A stretch of 9,546 bases of DNA from positions 1-9,546 of the forward strand of contig CAMWMM010000157.1 of the NCBI GenBank assembly GCA_947175285.1. Direction: 5' to 3'. The notes beneath the pieces are model-generated. The model saw only the letters and a program-made list of their open reading frames with translations, searched no databases and had not been told where the DNA came from. This document shows, piece by piece, positions 1 to 7,505 of this stretch; positions within the stretch are counted from its first letter, which is position 1, and each line of letters starts with the position of its first letter. Both the position numbers and the translations under genes were made by a program. The DNA is from an uncultured Lachnospiraceae bacterium. Lineage in GTDB: Bacteria; Bacillota_A; Clostridia; Lachnospirales; Lachnospiraceae.

Positions 1-29
1 TCCCTATCCCTTGTCGGAATCTATTCGTC

Positions 30-58
30 ATTATCTCTTACCGGCAGGCAAAAGTCAA
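30..58 (-). promoter_or_regulatory. Putative leftward promoter for a gene beyond the left edge
   Basis: Read on the minus strand, a TTGACT -35 element (53-58) is followed after exactly 17 bases by a GATAAT -10 element (30-35). Each hexamer matches the housekeeping sigma consensus at five of six positions. No start codon follows inside the window, so the gene it would drive lies to the left. It would be divergent from the membrane-protein gene at 144. The call rests on sequence match and spacing only. Confidence 0.5.
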
Positions 59-72
59 CTCAAGATATTCTT

Positions 73-101
73 TTTACTTATTATTCATTTTATGGTACAA
101 T
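73..101 (+). promoter_or_regulatory. Putative promoter of the YcxB-like membrane protein gene
   Basis: TTTACT (73-78) and TACAAT (96-101) are separated by 17 bases, and a TG lies just before the -10 (93-94). Transcription would begin near position 108, giving a leader of about 36 bases before the ATG at 144. Surrounding DNA is AT-rich, so a chance match is possible, but this is the best candidate upstream of this gene. Confidence 0.5.
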
Positions 102-143
102 AACAAAAATAATTTTTTGTATAAATAGGCGTGGAGACTGAAA

Positions 144-1892
144 ATGGGAAAGTACACTTTTACATATACTAAGAAAGAACTTCTGGAATTTTGTATAAGA
201 GCATGGTGGGACATGCGGCGCAGTCGTCCTGTTGCTTTACTGGCATTCCTGTTTTTATTTTTGGGATATGCACTTATCCCTAAACGTGTTCCCTATGAAT
301 TACTTTTACTTATGGTCGTATTGATTACTCTTGAAATAGGAATTTTCTATGCTAAATATGCAAAAAAGCAGTTACTTCAGGAATGTTCCATATGGATTGA
401 GGACGGCATATTAAAATGCCATACAGCTTCCTCCTATCACGAAGCTCCCTGCTGCCAGATCAGCCGCATCATTGAAAGTAAGCGCCTGCTTATGCTTGGT
501 ATTCCTCAAACAAAGATTCAAACTTCCTGGTTCATTATTCCTATGCGGGTATTTTCCTGTGCAAAAGAACAGTACGATTTTTTACAGGCTCTGAAAAGTC
601 CTGTTTCCGCTCCTGTCAATAATGCCCACGAAACCGAAGATTTTCATTTTTCTTTTTTCATGGATATGAATAAGTGGATTCAACTCGAAACAGAAGCGCG
701 CTTTGTCTTTCGTGAAAGAGACTCTCACAACTCTAAAACGGTGCTTTTGCATCTTTTATACTATATCTTTATGTATTTTTTATGCATTTATTTTTTGTAT
801 CTGCTGAACCTCGAAAATATATTTTCCGCTGTTGCTACGATATTCTTTATCTCTCTGCTGCCACTGCGCCGCATGATAAGTCCTGAGAAATCTATCAGAA
901 AATATATGCAAAACTCTGCTGCGCAAAATAATCTGTTAGGAAATTGGGATATATGCTTCACAGCTTCCGGTATTTCCTATTCTCTTAGTCAAAAAAATAA
1001 AGTATTTATGCCTTGGACAGAATTTTCTCATATTGCAGAAGCGGAACACGCTTTTTATTTATTGCGCAAAGACAATCGCCAGTTTATCCCGCTTCCCAAA
1101 GAATGTCTGTCCAATTATGAACAGGCGCTTGCTTGTATTCAATATTGCAGGATAAAAGGATTACTGCCTGTTCAGATAAAAAAAGCTAAATATGTTCCGC
1201 ACTGGCTCTTCCGCATTATGATTGCTTTTGCCTTCTGCGTTTTTTTTGCCGCCGGTATGTTGCATGAATATCAAAAACCGAAACCGGTTTTCTATGATTC
1301 TCCTACTTTGGAAATGCAGGTATCAATCCTTCGTTCTCTTGGTCTGACAATTTCAGACGAACAAATAGAGGAAATACTCCCGGAAGACGAAACCATCCGG
1401 GAGATGATGATAAAAGACTATCCCTATACTTGGCTGTTAACAAGTTTAGGGATGCCGGAATATAACGAAAATTTTGAAATTACAGGTTATTCGGAAGAGG
1501 TTTTCTGGTTTGACTTTGAAGGCTGGGATTTGGAAACCGACTATATTCACATTTTAGAGGGTATGGCTGCTCTCGCTGAAGGGAGCGCTTTAGAGCAGGT
1601 CGAAAACATTAGTGTCGATACAACGAATGTCGACTGGGAAAAAGGACGCGGAACACTTACCGTTACATTAGATTACAACGGTGAAACATTGGGCTACCCA
1701 ATGAAAGTGCGTTATGACTGGATTGATTCGAATGTGCTGAACATTTATAATACTCTGCTGAAAGATACGGACAGCGCAGAGCGCTTCTATGCTATGGGAG
1801 ATGACGGACAGGGCGTTATCATCTTTTTCTGCAGCAAAGAATGGGCGGAACATTTTGAGAAAATGACAAATATCAAGCTGGAAAAACTGTAG
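144..1892 (+). CDS. Membrane protein with two YcxB-like modules and an extra C-terminal domain
   Basis: This 582-residue protein is probably integral to the cytoplasmic membrane. The start is supported by GGAG (133-136) seven bases upstream of ATG. Hydrophobic segments lie at about residues 28-46, 50-70, 200-220, 223-243 and 354-373. Two similar modules can be seen, each a transmembrane hairpin followed by a soluble part. The first soluble part has WFIIPMRVF (129-137) and the second QFIPLPKEC (313-321), both of the kind seen in YcxB-family proteins, and each is followed by a similar helix (EQYDFLQAL, 142-150; YEQALACIQ, 325-333). Basic clusters after segments 2 and 4 and before segment 5 suggest these soluble parts face the cytoplasm. 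The acidic region from 375 to 582 would then be outside; I do not recognise it. YcxB-like proteins have no firmly established function that I know of, so none is assigned. The gene converges on fabH and shows no evident link to lipid synthesis. Confidence 0.8.
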   Translation: MGKYTFTYTKKELLEFCIRAWWDMRRSRPVALLAFLFLFLGYALIPKRVPYELLLLMVVLITLEIGIFYAKYAKKQLLQECSIWIEDGILKCHTASSYHEAPCCQISRIIESKRLLMLGIPQTKIQTSWFIIPMRVFSCAKEQYDFLQALKSPVSAPVNNAHETEDFHFSFFMDMNKWIQLETEARFVFRERDSHNSKTVLLHLLYYIFMYFLCIYFLYLLNLENIFSAVATIFFISLLPLRRMISPEKSIRKYMQNSAAQNNLLGNWDICFTASGISYSLSQKNKVFMPWTEFSHIAEAEHAFYLLRKDNRQFIPLPKECLSNYEQALACIQYCRIKGLLPVQIKKAKYVPHWLFRIMIAFAFCVFFAAGMLHEYQKPKPVFYDSPTLEMQVSILRSLGLTISDEQIEEILPEDETIREMMIKDYPYTWLLTSLGMPEYNENFEITGYSEEVFWFDFEGWDLETDYIHILEGMAALAEGSALEQVENISVDTTNVDWEKGRGTLTVTLDYNGETLGYPMKVRYDWIDSNVLNIYNTLLKDTDSAERFYAMGDDGQGVIIFFCSKEWAEHFEKMTNIKLEKL

Positions 1893-1907
1893 GTTTAACC
1901 AGCTTGA
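1873..1907. terminator. Hairpin between convergent genes, possible bidirectional terminator
   Basis: A perfect 9-bp inverted repeat (TCAAGCTGG at 1873-1881, CCAGCTTGA at 1899-1907) overlaps the stop codon of the membrane-protein gene (1890-1892). It lies 28 bases past the end of fabH on the other strand. Four further pairs (1884-1887 with 1893-1896) extend it across a small internal loop. Neither strand has a clean T run, although both flanks are AT-rich. Placement between two converging genes suggests shared termination. Confidence 0.5.
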
Positions 1908-1934
1908 CTTATAATAATATTCTGTTTCCTCTCA

Positions 1935-2897
1935 CTACCACTCAATTACGGCAGAGCCCCAGGTAAGTCCTGCGCCGAATCCTGACAGAACGATTTTCAT
2001 ACCGGGTTTTAACATGCCTTTCTGGTTCATTTCATCCAATAAGATAGGCACGCTTGCCGCAGAAATATTTCCGCAATGGTCCAAACTGGTCGGGAACTTA
2101 TCTTCCGAAACTTTCAACCGCTTCGCTACGGATTGTATGATTCTGATATTGGCCTGATGCAATGCAAAATAATCAATATCTTCTATGGTAAGTCCGGCTT
2201 CTTCCACTACTTTTTTAATGGATGCCGGTACTGTTGTAACTGCAAATTTATAGACTTCCTGTCCATCCATATAAGTATACTGCAAATCCATAGGATTTTT
2301 CACCAAAGGATTATTATTTTTTCTATTCTGACAAGCCAGCACTTTTCCCTTTGCCCCATCGGAACCTTGGTCATATGCAAGCAGACCTGTCTCATCGGCA
2401 CGTACGACCGCCGCTCCGGCACCGTCTCCAAACAAAACACAAGTACTCCTGTCATTCCAGTCCATAATCTTTGATAATGTTTCTGCGCCCAGAATCAACG
2501 CCGTTTTATAGATTCCTGCCTGCAAATAGGCATCCGCCGTATGTAGTGCAAACATAAAACCGGAACATGCGGCGTTAATATCAAAAGCTACTGCCTTTTC
2601 CGCTCCGATTGCAGCCTGAATTTCGCAAGCCGTAGAGGGAGTTACATAGTCGCCTGTAATGGTTCCTACAATAATCAAATCGATATCTTTTGCTGCAACA
2701 CCGGCATTCTCCATTGCTCTTTTTGCCGCTGTAACAGACATACTTGTGGTTGTTTCCTCTTTTACCAGTCTGCGCTCTCTGATTCCGGTACGGCTGCTGA
2801 TCCATTCGTCCGATGTGTCCATTATTTTTGATAAATCATCATTTGTCACAATTGTCTCCGGCAGACTGCTTCCGGTTCCTATGATTCTTGCTCTCAT
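1935..2897 (-). CDS. fabH: Beta-ketoacyl-ACP synthase III (FabH)
   Basis: This 320-residue enzyme condenses an acyl-CoA primer, usually acetyl-CoA or a branched equivalent, with malonyl-ACP to start fatty acid synthesis in the cytosol. The Cys-His-Asn triad is visible: Cys111 in NAACSGFMFAL, His247 in LHQANIRI and Asn277 in GNISAASVP. The N-terminal RIIGTGSSLPE and the C-terminal GFGAGLTWGSAVIEW are typical, and the length is normal for the family. The ribosome site is modest: AAGGA lies 12 bases before ATG. The gene is last in the cluster, 42 bases after the FabX-like gene. In streptococcal clusters, as I recall them, fabH lies near the start, so this placement is unusual. Primer preference cannot be read from the sequence. 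No other FabH appears in the window. Confidence 0.97.
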   Translation of the reverse strand: MRARIIGTGSSLPETIVTNDDLSKIMDTSDEWISSRTGIRERRLVKEETTTSMSVTAAKRAMENAGVAAKDIDLIIVGTITGDYVTPSTACEIQAAIGAEKAVAFDINAACSGFMFALHTADAYLQAGIYKTALILGAETLSKIMDWNDRSTCVLFGDGAGAAVVRADETGLLAYDQGSDGAKGKVLACQNRKNNNPLVKNPMDLQYTYMDGQEVYKFAVTTVPASIKKVVEEAGLTIEDIDYFALHQANIRIIQSVAKRLKVSEDKFPTSLDHCGNISAASVPILLDEMNQKGMLKPGMKIVLSGFGAGLTWGSAVIEW

Positions 2898-2939
2898 TTC
2901 TCTATTAATTCCTTTTCTGAATTTATTCGTTCAATCTTT

Positions 2940-3977
2940 TTATGGACGAAACTCATCCATAATATCCTTTACATGCTCTAACTTCTTCGCCCGATATGCG
3001 TTAGCGCCGCAGAATAACAGCGCATCGTCCACATTGCCCTTAGCGGCATTAACAAGCGCGTCCGTAATACAATAGGGTGTCTCTGCAGGCTTGCATGTAC
3101 TGATACATAAATGACATTTTCCGTGCGGAATGTTTCCCTGCTTCGCCTTTTGCATAAACGGATTAAGAATAGCTCTTCCCGGCATACCAACCGGACTTTT
3201 CACAATTACGATGTCGTCTTTTTTTGCCTTAATATAACTCTGTTTATAAGCATCATCCGCATCGCATTCATAAGTAGTGACAAATCTGGTCGCCATCTGC
3301 ACACCAGCCGCACCCATCTCCATGTAATGCTCCATATCCTCTCTTGTATAAATACCTCCTGCCATAATAACCGGAATTTCGATATCATTTGCTTTCTCTA
3401 TAATATTTTTAACTTCTTCATCATAGTGCAGTTCATCTATATTATCTAACTGCTCTTTCGTAAAGCCAAGATGCCCGCCCGCGAGCGGTCCCTCTATGAC
3501 AACCGCATCTGGCAGTCTGGAAAATTTTTTCATCCAGTATTTTACTATGACATGCAGCGATTTCACACCGGAAACAATTGGTACAAGTTTTGTCTTTGCA
3601 TTTCGGACTAACTCCGGCAGATTCATCGGCAATCCGGCTCCTGAAACAATCAAATCCACGCCTGCTTCCACAGCGGCTTTGACGTACTCTTCATACCATT
3701 TGGTTGCCACCATAATATTGATGCCGATAATGCCGCCCTTTGCCAATTCGCGCGCTTTAGCAACTTCTGTTTTAATTGCTCTTAAGTTGCATTCAATCGG
3801 GTCATTATCAAAATCTGCATCCCGATAGCCAATCTGTGCCGCAGACAAAATACCGATACCGCCCTCTGCCGCCACAGCGCCGGCAAGACCGGACAGACTG
3901 ATGCCCACGCCCATTCCGCCCTGCATAACAGGTACCTTCGCAGTTAAGTTGCCGATTACAAGAGGTTTTATTTCCAT
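2940..3977 (-). CDS. FabX-like flavoprotein of the FabK/nitronate monooxygenase family with a Cys4 cluster
   Basis: This is a TIM-barrel flavin enzyme of the FabK/2-nitropropane dioxygenase family, 345 residues from the chosen start. Flavin-site motifs are QGGMGVGIS (19-27), SGAG (112-115), AGGI (206-209) and GAAGVQMATRF (222-232). The likely catalytic histidine is His169 in EGPLAGGHLGF. After SPVGMPGRAI (261-270) comes a cysteine cluster, C288-x2-C291-x3-C295-x7-C303, well placed to bind [4Fe-4S], followed by FCGANAYR. FabK in this window lacks this tail. From memory, H. pylori FabX (HP0773) shares this architecture. FabX dehydrogenates and isomerises decanoyl-ACP to start unsaturated fatty acid synthesis. 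Position between fabZ and fabH supports a lipid role. ATG 3977 is preferred because GGAG lies eight bases upstream and homologues begin near this point; a TTG at 4022 is rejected. A second enoyl reductase or a nitronate monooxygenase remains possible. The family call is firm; the FabX role is inferred. Confidence 0.85.
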   Translation of the reverse strand: MEIKPLVIGNLTAKVPVMQGGMGVGISLSGLAGAVAAEGGIGILSAAQIGYRDADFDNDPIECNLRAIKTEVAKARELAKGGIIGINIMVATKWYEEYVKAAVEAGVDLIVSGAGLPMNLPELVRNAKTKLVPIVSGVKSLHVIVKYWMKKFSRLPDAVVIEGPLAGGHLGFTKEQLDNIDELHYDEEVKNIIEKANDIEIPVIMAGGIYTREDMEHYMEMGAAGVQMATRFVTTYECDADDAYKQSYIKAKKDDIVIVKSPVGMPGRAILNPFMQKAKQGNIPHGKCHLCISTCKPAETPYCITDALVNAAKGNVDDALLFCGANAYRAKKLEHVKDIMDEFRP

Positions 3978-4033
3978 ATATGATACTCCATTCTGATTGC
4001 AAAGGTTAGCTCGGCCAGGCAAACTCTCCTCAA

Positions 4034-4468
4034 CTATTCGTTACCTATAGCAAAGGAGAGTTCTGCCTTTGTTACCAGTTTTCCGTCTACATACGCTTTG
4101 GCGGAGCCTACGCCGATAGGTCCTTTTACTTTAATAATCTCTGTTTCTAAAGTCAATACATCTCCGGGCGTTACCTTGCCCTTGAACTTTGCAGAATTAA
4201 TCGCCGCAAAATACGCTGTTTTTCCTTTAAATTCCGGCTGGCTTAAAATTGCTACCGCTCCGGTCTGCGCCAGTGCTTCCACAATCAGAACACCCGGCAT
4301 AACAGGTTCTGCGGGAAAATGCCCTGCAAAATAAGGTTCATTATAAGAAACGCACTTTTTCGCTACTGCTTTGACGCCCGGCTCTAATTCCTCAATGGTA
4401 TCCAGCAGCATAAACGGCTGTCTGTGCGGAATAATTTCCATGATTTCTTTTGCGCTCAAAACTGACAT
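4034..4468 (-). CDS. fabZ: 3-hydroxyacyl-ACP dehydratase (FabZ)
   Basis: This 144-residue hot-dog-fold enzyme removes water from 3-hydroxyacyl-ACP to give trans-2-enoyl-ACP in each elongation cycle. Key features are IPHRQPFMLLD (13-23), the catalytic His50 in GHFP and Glu64 in PGVLIVEALAQ, all in the usual FabZ spacing. Length is normal. It starts 17 bases after fabF, with a GGGGG-containing ribosome site about seven bases before ATG. In streptococcal-type clusters accB lies between fabF and fabZ; here it is absent. No second dehydratase (FabA or FabN type) is present, so sequence alone does not show whether this enzyme also isomerises. The neighbouring FabX-like gene offers an alternative source of cis-3 intermediates. 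Confidence 0.97.
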   Translation of the reverse strand: MSVLSAKEIMEIIPHRQPFMLLDTIEELEPGVKAVAKKCVSYNEPYFAGHFPAEPVMPGVLIVEALAQTGAVAILSQPEFKGKTAYFAAINSAKFKGKVTPGDVLTLETEIIKVKGPIGVGSAKAYVDGKLVTKAELSFAIGNE

Positions 4469-4485
4469 ATCCGTTCCCCCTTTAT

Positions 4486-5721
4486 TTATTCACTGTATTT
4501 TTTTACAAGGATGCTGGCGTTATGTCCTCCAAATCCTAAAGAATTGGACAACGCATACGTAAAGTCTCCCTCTACCGGTTCGATGCAGTAATCCAAATCA
4601 CATTCCTCATCCGGCACCTGATAACCCACTGTCTTATGCAGATAACCCTCCTGTAATTCTTTTACACAGGTAACAAACTCAATTGCTCCTGCTGCCCCTA
4701 AAAGATGACCAACCATAGACTTTGTGGAATTAATCTTCATTTCCTTTGCATGTTCGCCAAAAGCAAGTTTGATTGCTCTCGTCTCAAATAAATCGTTATG
4801 GTGTGTGCTGGTTCCGTGCGCATTGATGTACATAATATCATTCATGCTGACGCCTGCATCCGCCACTGCATACTCCATGGCTTTCGCAGCGCCGGAACCG
4901 TCTTCTGCAGGTGATGTAATATGATAGGCATCCGCTGTACATCCATATCCGACTACTTCTGCATAGATTTTTGCGCCTCTTTTCTTAGCATGCTCCAACT
5001 CTTCCAGAACAACAATCGCTGAACCTTCTCCCATTACAAATCCGCTTCTCTCTTTGTCAAAAGGAATGGAACATCTTGCCGGGTCGTCTGATGAAGTAAG
5101 CGCTGTTAAAGCAGTAAATCCGGCAATACCGATAGGCGTCACGCTGCTTTCCGTTCCTCCGGCTATCATAACCTCCGCATCTCCATACTGAATAGTACGG
5201 TATGCTTCACCAATGGAATTTGTTCCTGTTGCACATGCCGTTACTACGTTAATATTTTTTCCTTTTAAGCCAAACTGAATAGACACATTTCCTGCTGCCA
5301 TATTGCAAATCATAAGCGGCACCAATAAAGGCTCTACTCTGGAAGGTCCTTTTTCCAGCAGTTTGGAATGCGCTCTCTCCATTGCCTGCAGGGAACCGAT
5401 GCCTGAACCAACGGAAACGCCTACACGGAAAGCGTCTTCTTTTTCCATATCAAGTCCTGCATCTTCCATTGCTTCTTTCGTTGCCGCTACCGCATACTGA
5501 CAGAATAATTCCATTCTTTTTGCAGCTTTGAAATCCATAAAGTTTTTACCCTCAAAACCTTTGACCTCTGCCGCAAGTTTGCATTTATATTCCGAAGCAT
5601 CAAATTTCGTAATTTCACCGAATCCTGTCTTTCCCTCTTTTACGCCGCTCCAAAATTCATCTACACTAAGTCCAATCGGGGTAATTGCCCCCATACCTGT
5701 TACTACTACTCTTCTACTCAT
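4486..5721 (-). CDS. fabF: Beta-ketoacyl-ACP synthase II (FabF)
   Basis: This 411-residue elongating condensing enzyme joins malonyl-ACP to the growing acyl chain. The Cys-His-His triad is intact: Cys163 in VTACATGTNSIG, His302 in NAHGTSTHHND and His339 in MVGHLLGAAGA. Phe397 in SLGFGGHN corresponds to the gating phenylalanine loop of FabF. The pair HH after NAHGTST, where many FabF proteins have Pro plus another residue, is a mild variant. It is the only elongating synthase in the window. With no FabB, it would have to extend both saturated and unsaturated intermediates, as reported for Clostridium acetobutylicum FabF. It starts 24 bases after fabG, with AAAGGAG 11 bases before ATG. Confidence 0.97.
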   Translation of the reverse strand: MSRRVVVTGMGAITPIGLSVDEFWSGVKEGKTGFGEITKFDASEYKCKLAAEVKGFEGKNFMDFKAAKRMELFCQYAVAATKEAMEDAGLDMEKEDAFRVGVSVGSGIGSLQAMERAHSKLLEKGPSRVEPLLVPLMICNMAAGNVSIQFGLKGKNINVVTACATGTNSIGEAYRTIQYGDAEVMIAGGTESSVTPIGIAGFTALTALTSSDDPARCSIPFDKERSGFVMGEGSAIVVLEELEHAKKRGAKIYAEVVGYGCTADAYHITSPAEDGSGAAKAMEYAVADAGVSMNDIMYINAHGTSTHHNDLFETRAIKLAFGEHAKEMKINSTKSMVGHLLGAAGAIEFVTCVKELQEGYLHKTVGYQVPDEECDLDYCIEPVEGDFTYALSNSLGFGGHNASILVKKYSE

Positions 5722-5745
5722 TAATCCGGATACTCCTTTCTATAT

Positions 5746-6486
5746 TTAAATTGCCATTCCGCCATCCACGGAAATTACCTGTCCCGTAATATAGGACGCC
5801 TTATCGCTTGCCAGAAAAGCAACCGTTTCAGCGATATCTTTCGGCGTCCCGACTCTTCCAAGCGGAATCTGCTGCAGTGTTGCCTCCTTTGCCGAATCAG
5901 TCATTGCCTGGGTCATATCCGTATCAATATATCCCGGTGCAACCGCATTGACCGTAATATTCCGGCTTGCCAGCTCTCTTGCTATGGATTTCGTCAATCC
6001 GATAACGCCTGCCTTGGAGGCGGCATAGTTAGCCTGTCCGGCATTACCTAAAACTCCCGAAACGGAAGAAAGATTAATAATTCTTCCCGCCTTTTGTTTT
6101 AAAAAAGGACGGTACATATGTTTCATCGTGTTAAATGTACCTTTCAAATTTGTTGCGATAACTGCGTCAAAATCTTCGTCTGTCATTTTAATCATAAGAT
6201 TGTCTTTTGTAATGCCCGCATTATTGACTAAAATATCAATATGTCCAAACTCTGCAAGCATATCTGTTATCATTTTTCCGCAAGCGTCAAAATCGGCTAC
6301 CGAACACTGTACTGCTGCCGCCTTTCTTCCCATGCCCTCTATTTCCCGAACAACTTCTTTCGCCTTTTCTTCGGAACCGTTATAATTAACAATCACGTCT
6401 GCGCCGTATTCTGCAAGCGTCAATGCAATCTGCCGTCCGATTCCCCGTCCTGCGCCTGTTACCAGAGCAACTTTTCCTGTCAACAT
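5746..6486 (-). CDS. fabG: 3-oxoacyl-ACP reductase (FabG)
   Basis: This 246-residue classical short-chain dehydrogenase uses NADPH to reduce 3-oxoacyl-ACP to 3-hydroxyacyl-ACP. The cofactor motif TGAGRGIG (10-17), the NNAG motif (88-91) and the catalytic Asn113, Ser141, Tyr154 and Lys158 (YAASK) are all present, as is the C-terminal VDGGMAI typical of FabG. GAGG lies eight bases before ATG. The gene follows fabD by 34 bases, and a perfect 24-bp palindrome covers the fabD stop codon and part of this gap. Short-chain dehydrogenases vary in substrate, but the location between fabD and fabF makes FabG the secure choice. Confidence 0.97.
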   Translation of the reverse strand: MLTGKVALVTGAGRGIGRQIALTLAEYGADVIVNYNGSEEKAKEVVREIEGMGRKAAAVQCSVADFDACGKMITDMLAEFGHIDILVNNAGITKDNLMIKMTDEDFDAVIATNLKGTFNTMKHMYRPFLKQKAGRIINLSSVSGVLGNAGQANYAASKAGVIGLTKSIARELASRNITVNAVAPGYIDTDMTQAMTDSAKEATLQQIPLGRVGTPKDIAETVAFLASDKASYITGQVISVDGGMAI

Positions 6487-6511
6487 CTTAACAACCTCGC
6501 CTTTCTCTCAA

Positions 6512-6535
6512 AATGTGAAATTATAATTTCACATT
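6512..6535. repeat. Perfect 24-bp palindrome at the fabD/fabG junction
   Basis: Positions 6512-6523 are the exact reverse complement of 6524-6535, with no mismatch (AATGTGAAATTA and its mirror). The repeat spans the last codons and the TAA stop of fabD and ends 25 bases before the fabG start. As RNA it gives a ten-pair stem with a four-base UAUA loop, followed on the coding strand by TTTTG. It could be a weak attenuator, an RNA stability element or a protein-binding site. It does not cover the fabG ribosome site. Confidence 0.7.
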
Positions 6536-7432
6536 CTCTAAGTCTTCCACTTTTTCTACATTCAGAACTTTTACATCCCGGTTGATTTTCCGCATAAATC
6601 CGGACAACGTCTTACCCGGTCCGATTTCAATAAAAGTATCCACACCGTCCGCAAGCATTCTCTCGATTGTCTGCTGCCATTTTACGGAAGAGGAAACCTG
6701 TTTCTCTAATAAAGGTTTTACATCCTCTGTTTTCTTCACATAATCAGCCGTTACATTGGCAATATACGGAATCTGAATCTCATGAATCTCTACCGCATCC
6801 AATTCCCCTGCCAGCTTTTCCCCTGCACCAACAAGCATCGGTGAATGGAAAGGTCCGCTTACTTTTAACGGCACGCATCTCTTTGCTCCTGCTTCGCTCA
6901 ATTTACCTACTGCCGTCTGCACAGCCTCTTCTTCTCCTGTAATGACTATCTGTCCCGGACAGTTATAGTTCGCTATTGTCACCGTACCGGGCGTCTCTTC
7001 ACAAATTTTCTCTATCACTTCCGTATCCAATCCGAGAACCGCTACCATAGCGCCGCCGTTTGGTACCGCTTCCTGCATATAGATACCTCTTTTTCTCACA
7101 ATTTTAAATACATCTTCCGGCGTCATAACACCGCTTGCTGCAAGTGCACCGTATTCGCCAAGACTAAGCCCTGCCGTTACATCCGGTTTGATTCCTTTTT
7201 CCTCTACTGCCTTTAACATGGCAACTTCTGCTGCCAGCATGGCAATCTGCGTATATTCCGTAATATTGATTTGTTCATTCTCTTCAAAACATAAGGACAC
7301 TACATCCAGACCGCTTGCTTTTCCTGCCAGTTCAAACATTTCTTTACAAACAGGAATCTGCTCATAAAAATCTTTCCCCATGCCTACATACTGCGCTCCC
7401 TGTCCCGGAAACATAAATGCTGTCTTACCCAT
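6521..7432 (-). CDS. fabD: Malonyl-CoA:ACP transacylase (FabD)
   Basis: This 303-residue enzyme moves malonate from CoA to the ACP phosphopantetheine arm, supplying extender units for FabH and FabF. The N-terminal FPGQGAQYVGMG (8-19) includes Gln11. The nucleophile is Ser90 in AGLSLGEYGAL, and Arg115 and His196 (GPFHSPM) complete the active site. The nucleophile motif reads GLSLG rather than the textbook GHSLG, a variant I believe is common in clostridial FabD. Length is normal. It is the first gene of the second transcription unit, with a promoter and FabT-like operator just upstream and a GAGAGGG ribosome site about ten bases before ATG. Confidence 0.97.
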   Translation of the reverse strand: MGKTAFMFPGQGAQYVGMGKDFYEQIPVCKEMFELAGKASGLDVVSLCFEENEQINITEYTQIAMLAAEVAMLKAVEEKGIKPDVTAGLSLGEYGALAASGVMTPEDVFKIVRKRGIYMQEAVPNGGAMVAVLGLDTEVIEKICEETPGTVTIANYNCPGQIVITGEEEAVQTAVGKLSEAGAKRCVPLKVSGPFHSPMLVGAGEKLAGELDAVEIHEIQIPYIANVTADYVKKTEDVKPLLEKQVSSSVKWQQTIERMLADGVDTFIEIGPGKTLSGFMRKINRDVKVLNVEKVEDLENVKL

Positions 7433-7463
7433 ACGAATCTTTCCCTCTCTTATCTTATAATAT

Positions 7464-7480
7464 TTTGATATTCAAAGTAT
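7464..7480 (-). promoter_or_regulatory. FabT-like operator, fabD copy
   Basis: On the coding strand this reads ATACTTTGAATATCAAA, with a 13-base palindromic core TTTGA-ATA-TCAAA (7464-7476). The same 17 bases occur upstream of acpP (8767-8783). The core resembles the FabT operator of streptococci and lactococci as I remember it (TTTGA-N3-TCAAA). It overlaps the last base of the presumed -10 element and the expected start site, which suits repression. No MarR-family regulator gene lies in the window. Confidence 0.75.
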
Positions 7481-7505
7481 TTAATGAATAAAAAGCGCAA
7501 GCCAA
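7476..7505 (-). promoter_or_regulatory. Putative promoter of the fabD-fabH unit
   Basis: On the minus strand, TTGGCT (7500-7505) and AATACT (7476-7481) are separated by 18 bases. AATACT sits in the same position relative to the FabT-like operator as TATACT does at acpP, which is the main support. The -35 hexamer is a weak match and lies inside the hairpin of the fabK terminator, so promoter and terminator overlap physically. Transcription would start near 7469, leaving a leader of about 37 bases. Confidence 0.55.

Noticed and set aside
2076..2474. Plus-strand open frame of about 132 codons opposite fabH
   Set aside because: It is antisense to a gene with intact catalytic motifs, its composition is not protein-like, and it has no ribosome site worth noting.
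3978..4022. TTG start for the FabX-like gene, adding 15 residues
   Set aside because: A GAGGAG lies only three bases before the TTG, too close. The added residues do not resemble the family N-terminus, and ATG 3977 has GGAG at good spacing.
4291..4326. GC-rich inverted short repeats within fabZ and other coding regions
   Set aside because: Short, imperfect and fully inside conserved coding sequence; no more than expected by chance.
4034..4468. FabZ as a FabA- or FabN-type bifunctional isomerase
   Set aside because: Length and motifs fit ordinary FabZ, and the structural features that separate FabN from FabZ cannot be judged by eye. The FabX-like neighbour is a better isomerase candidate.
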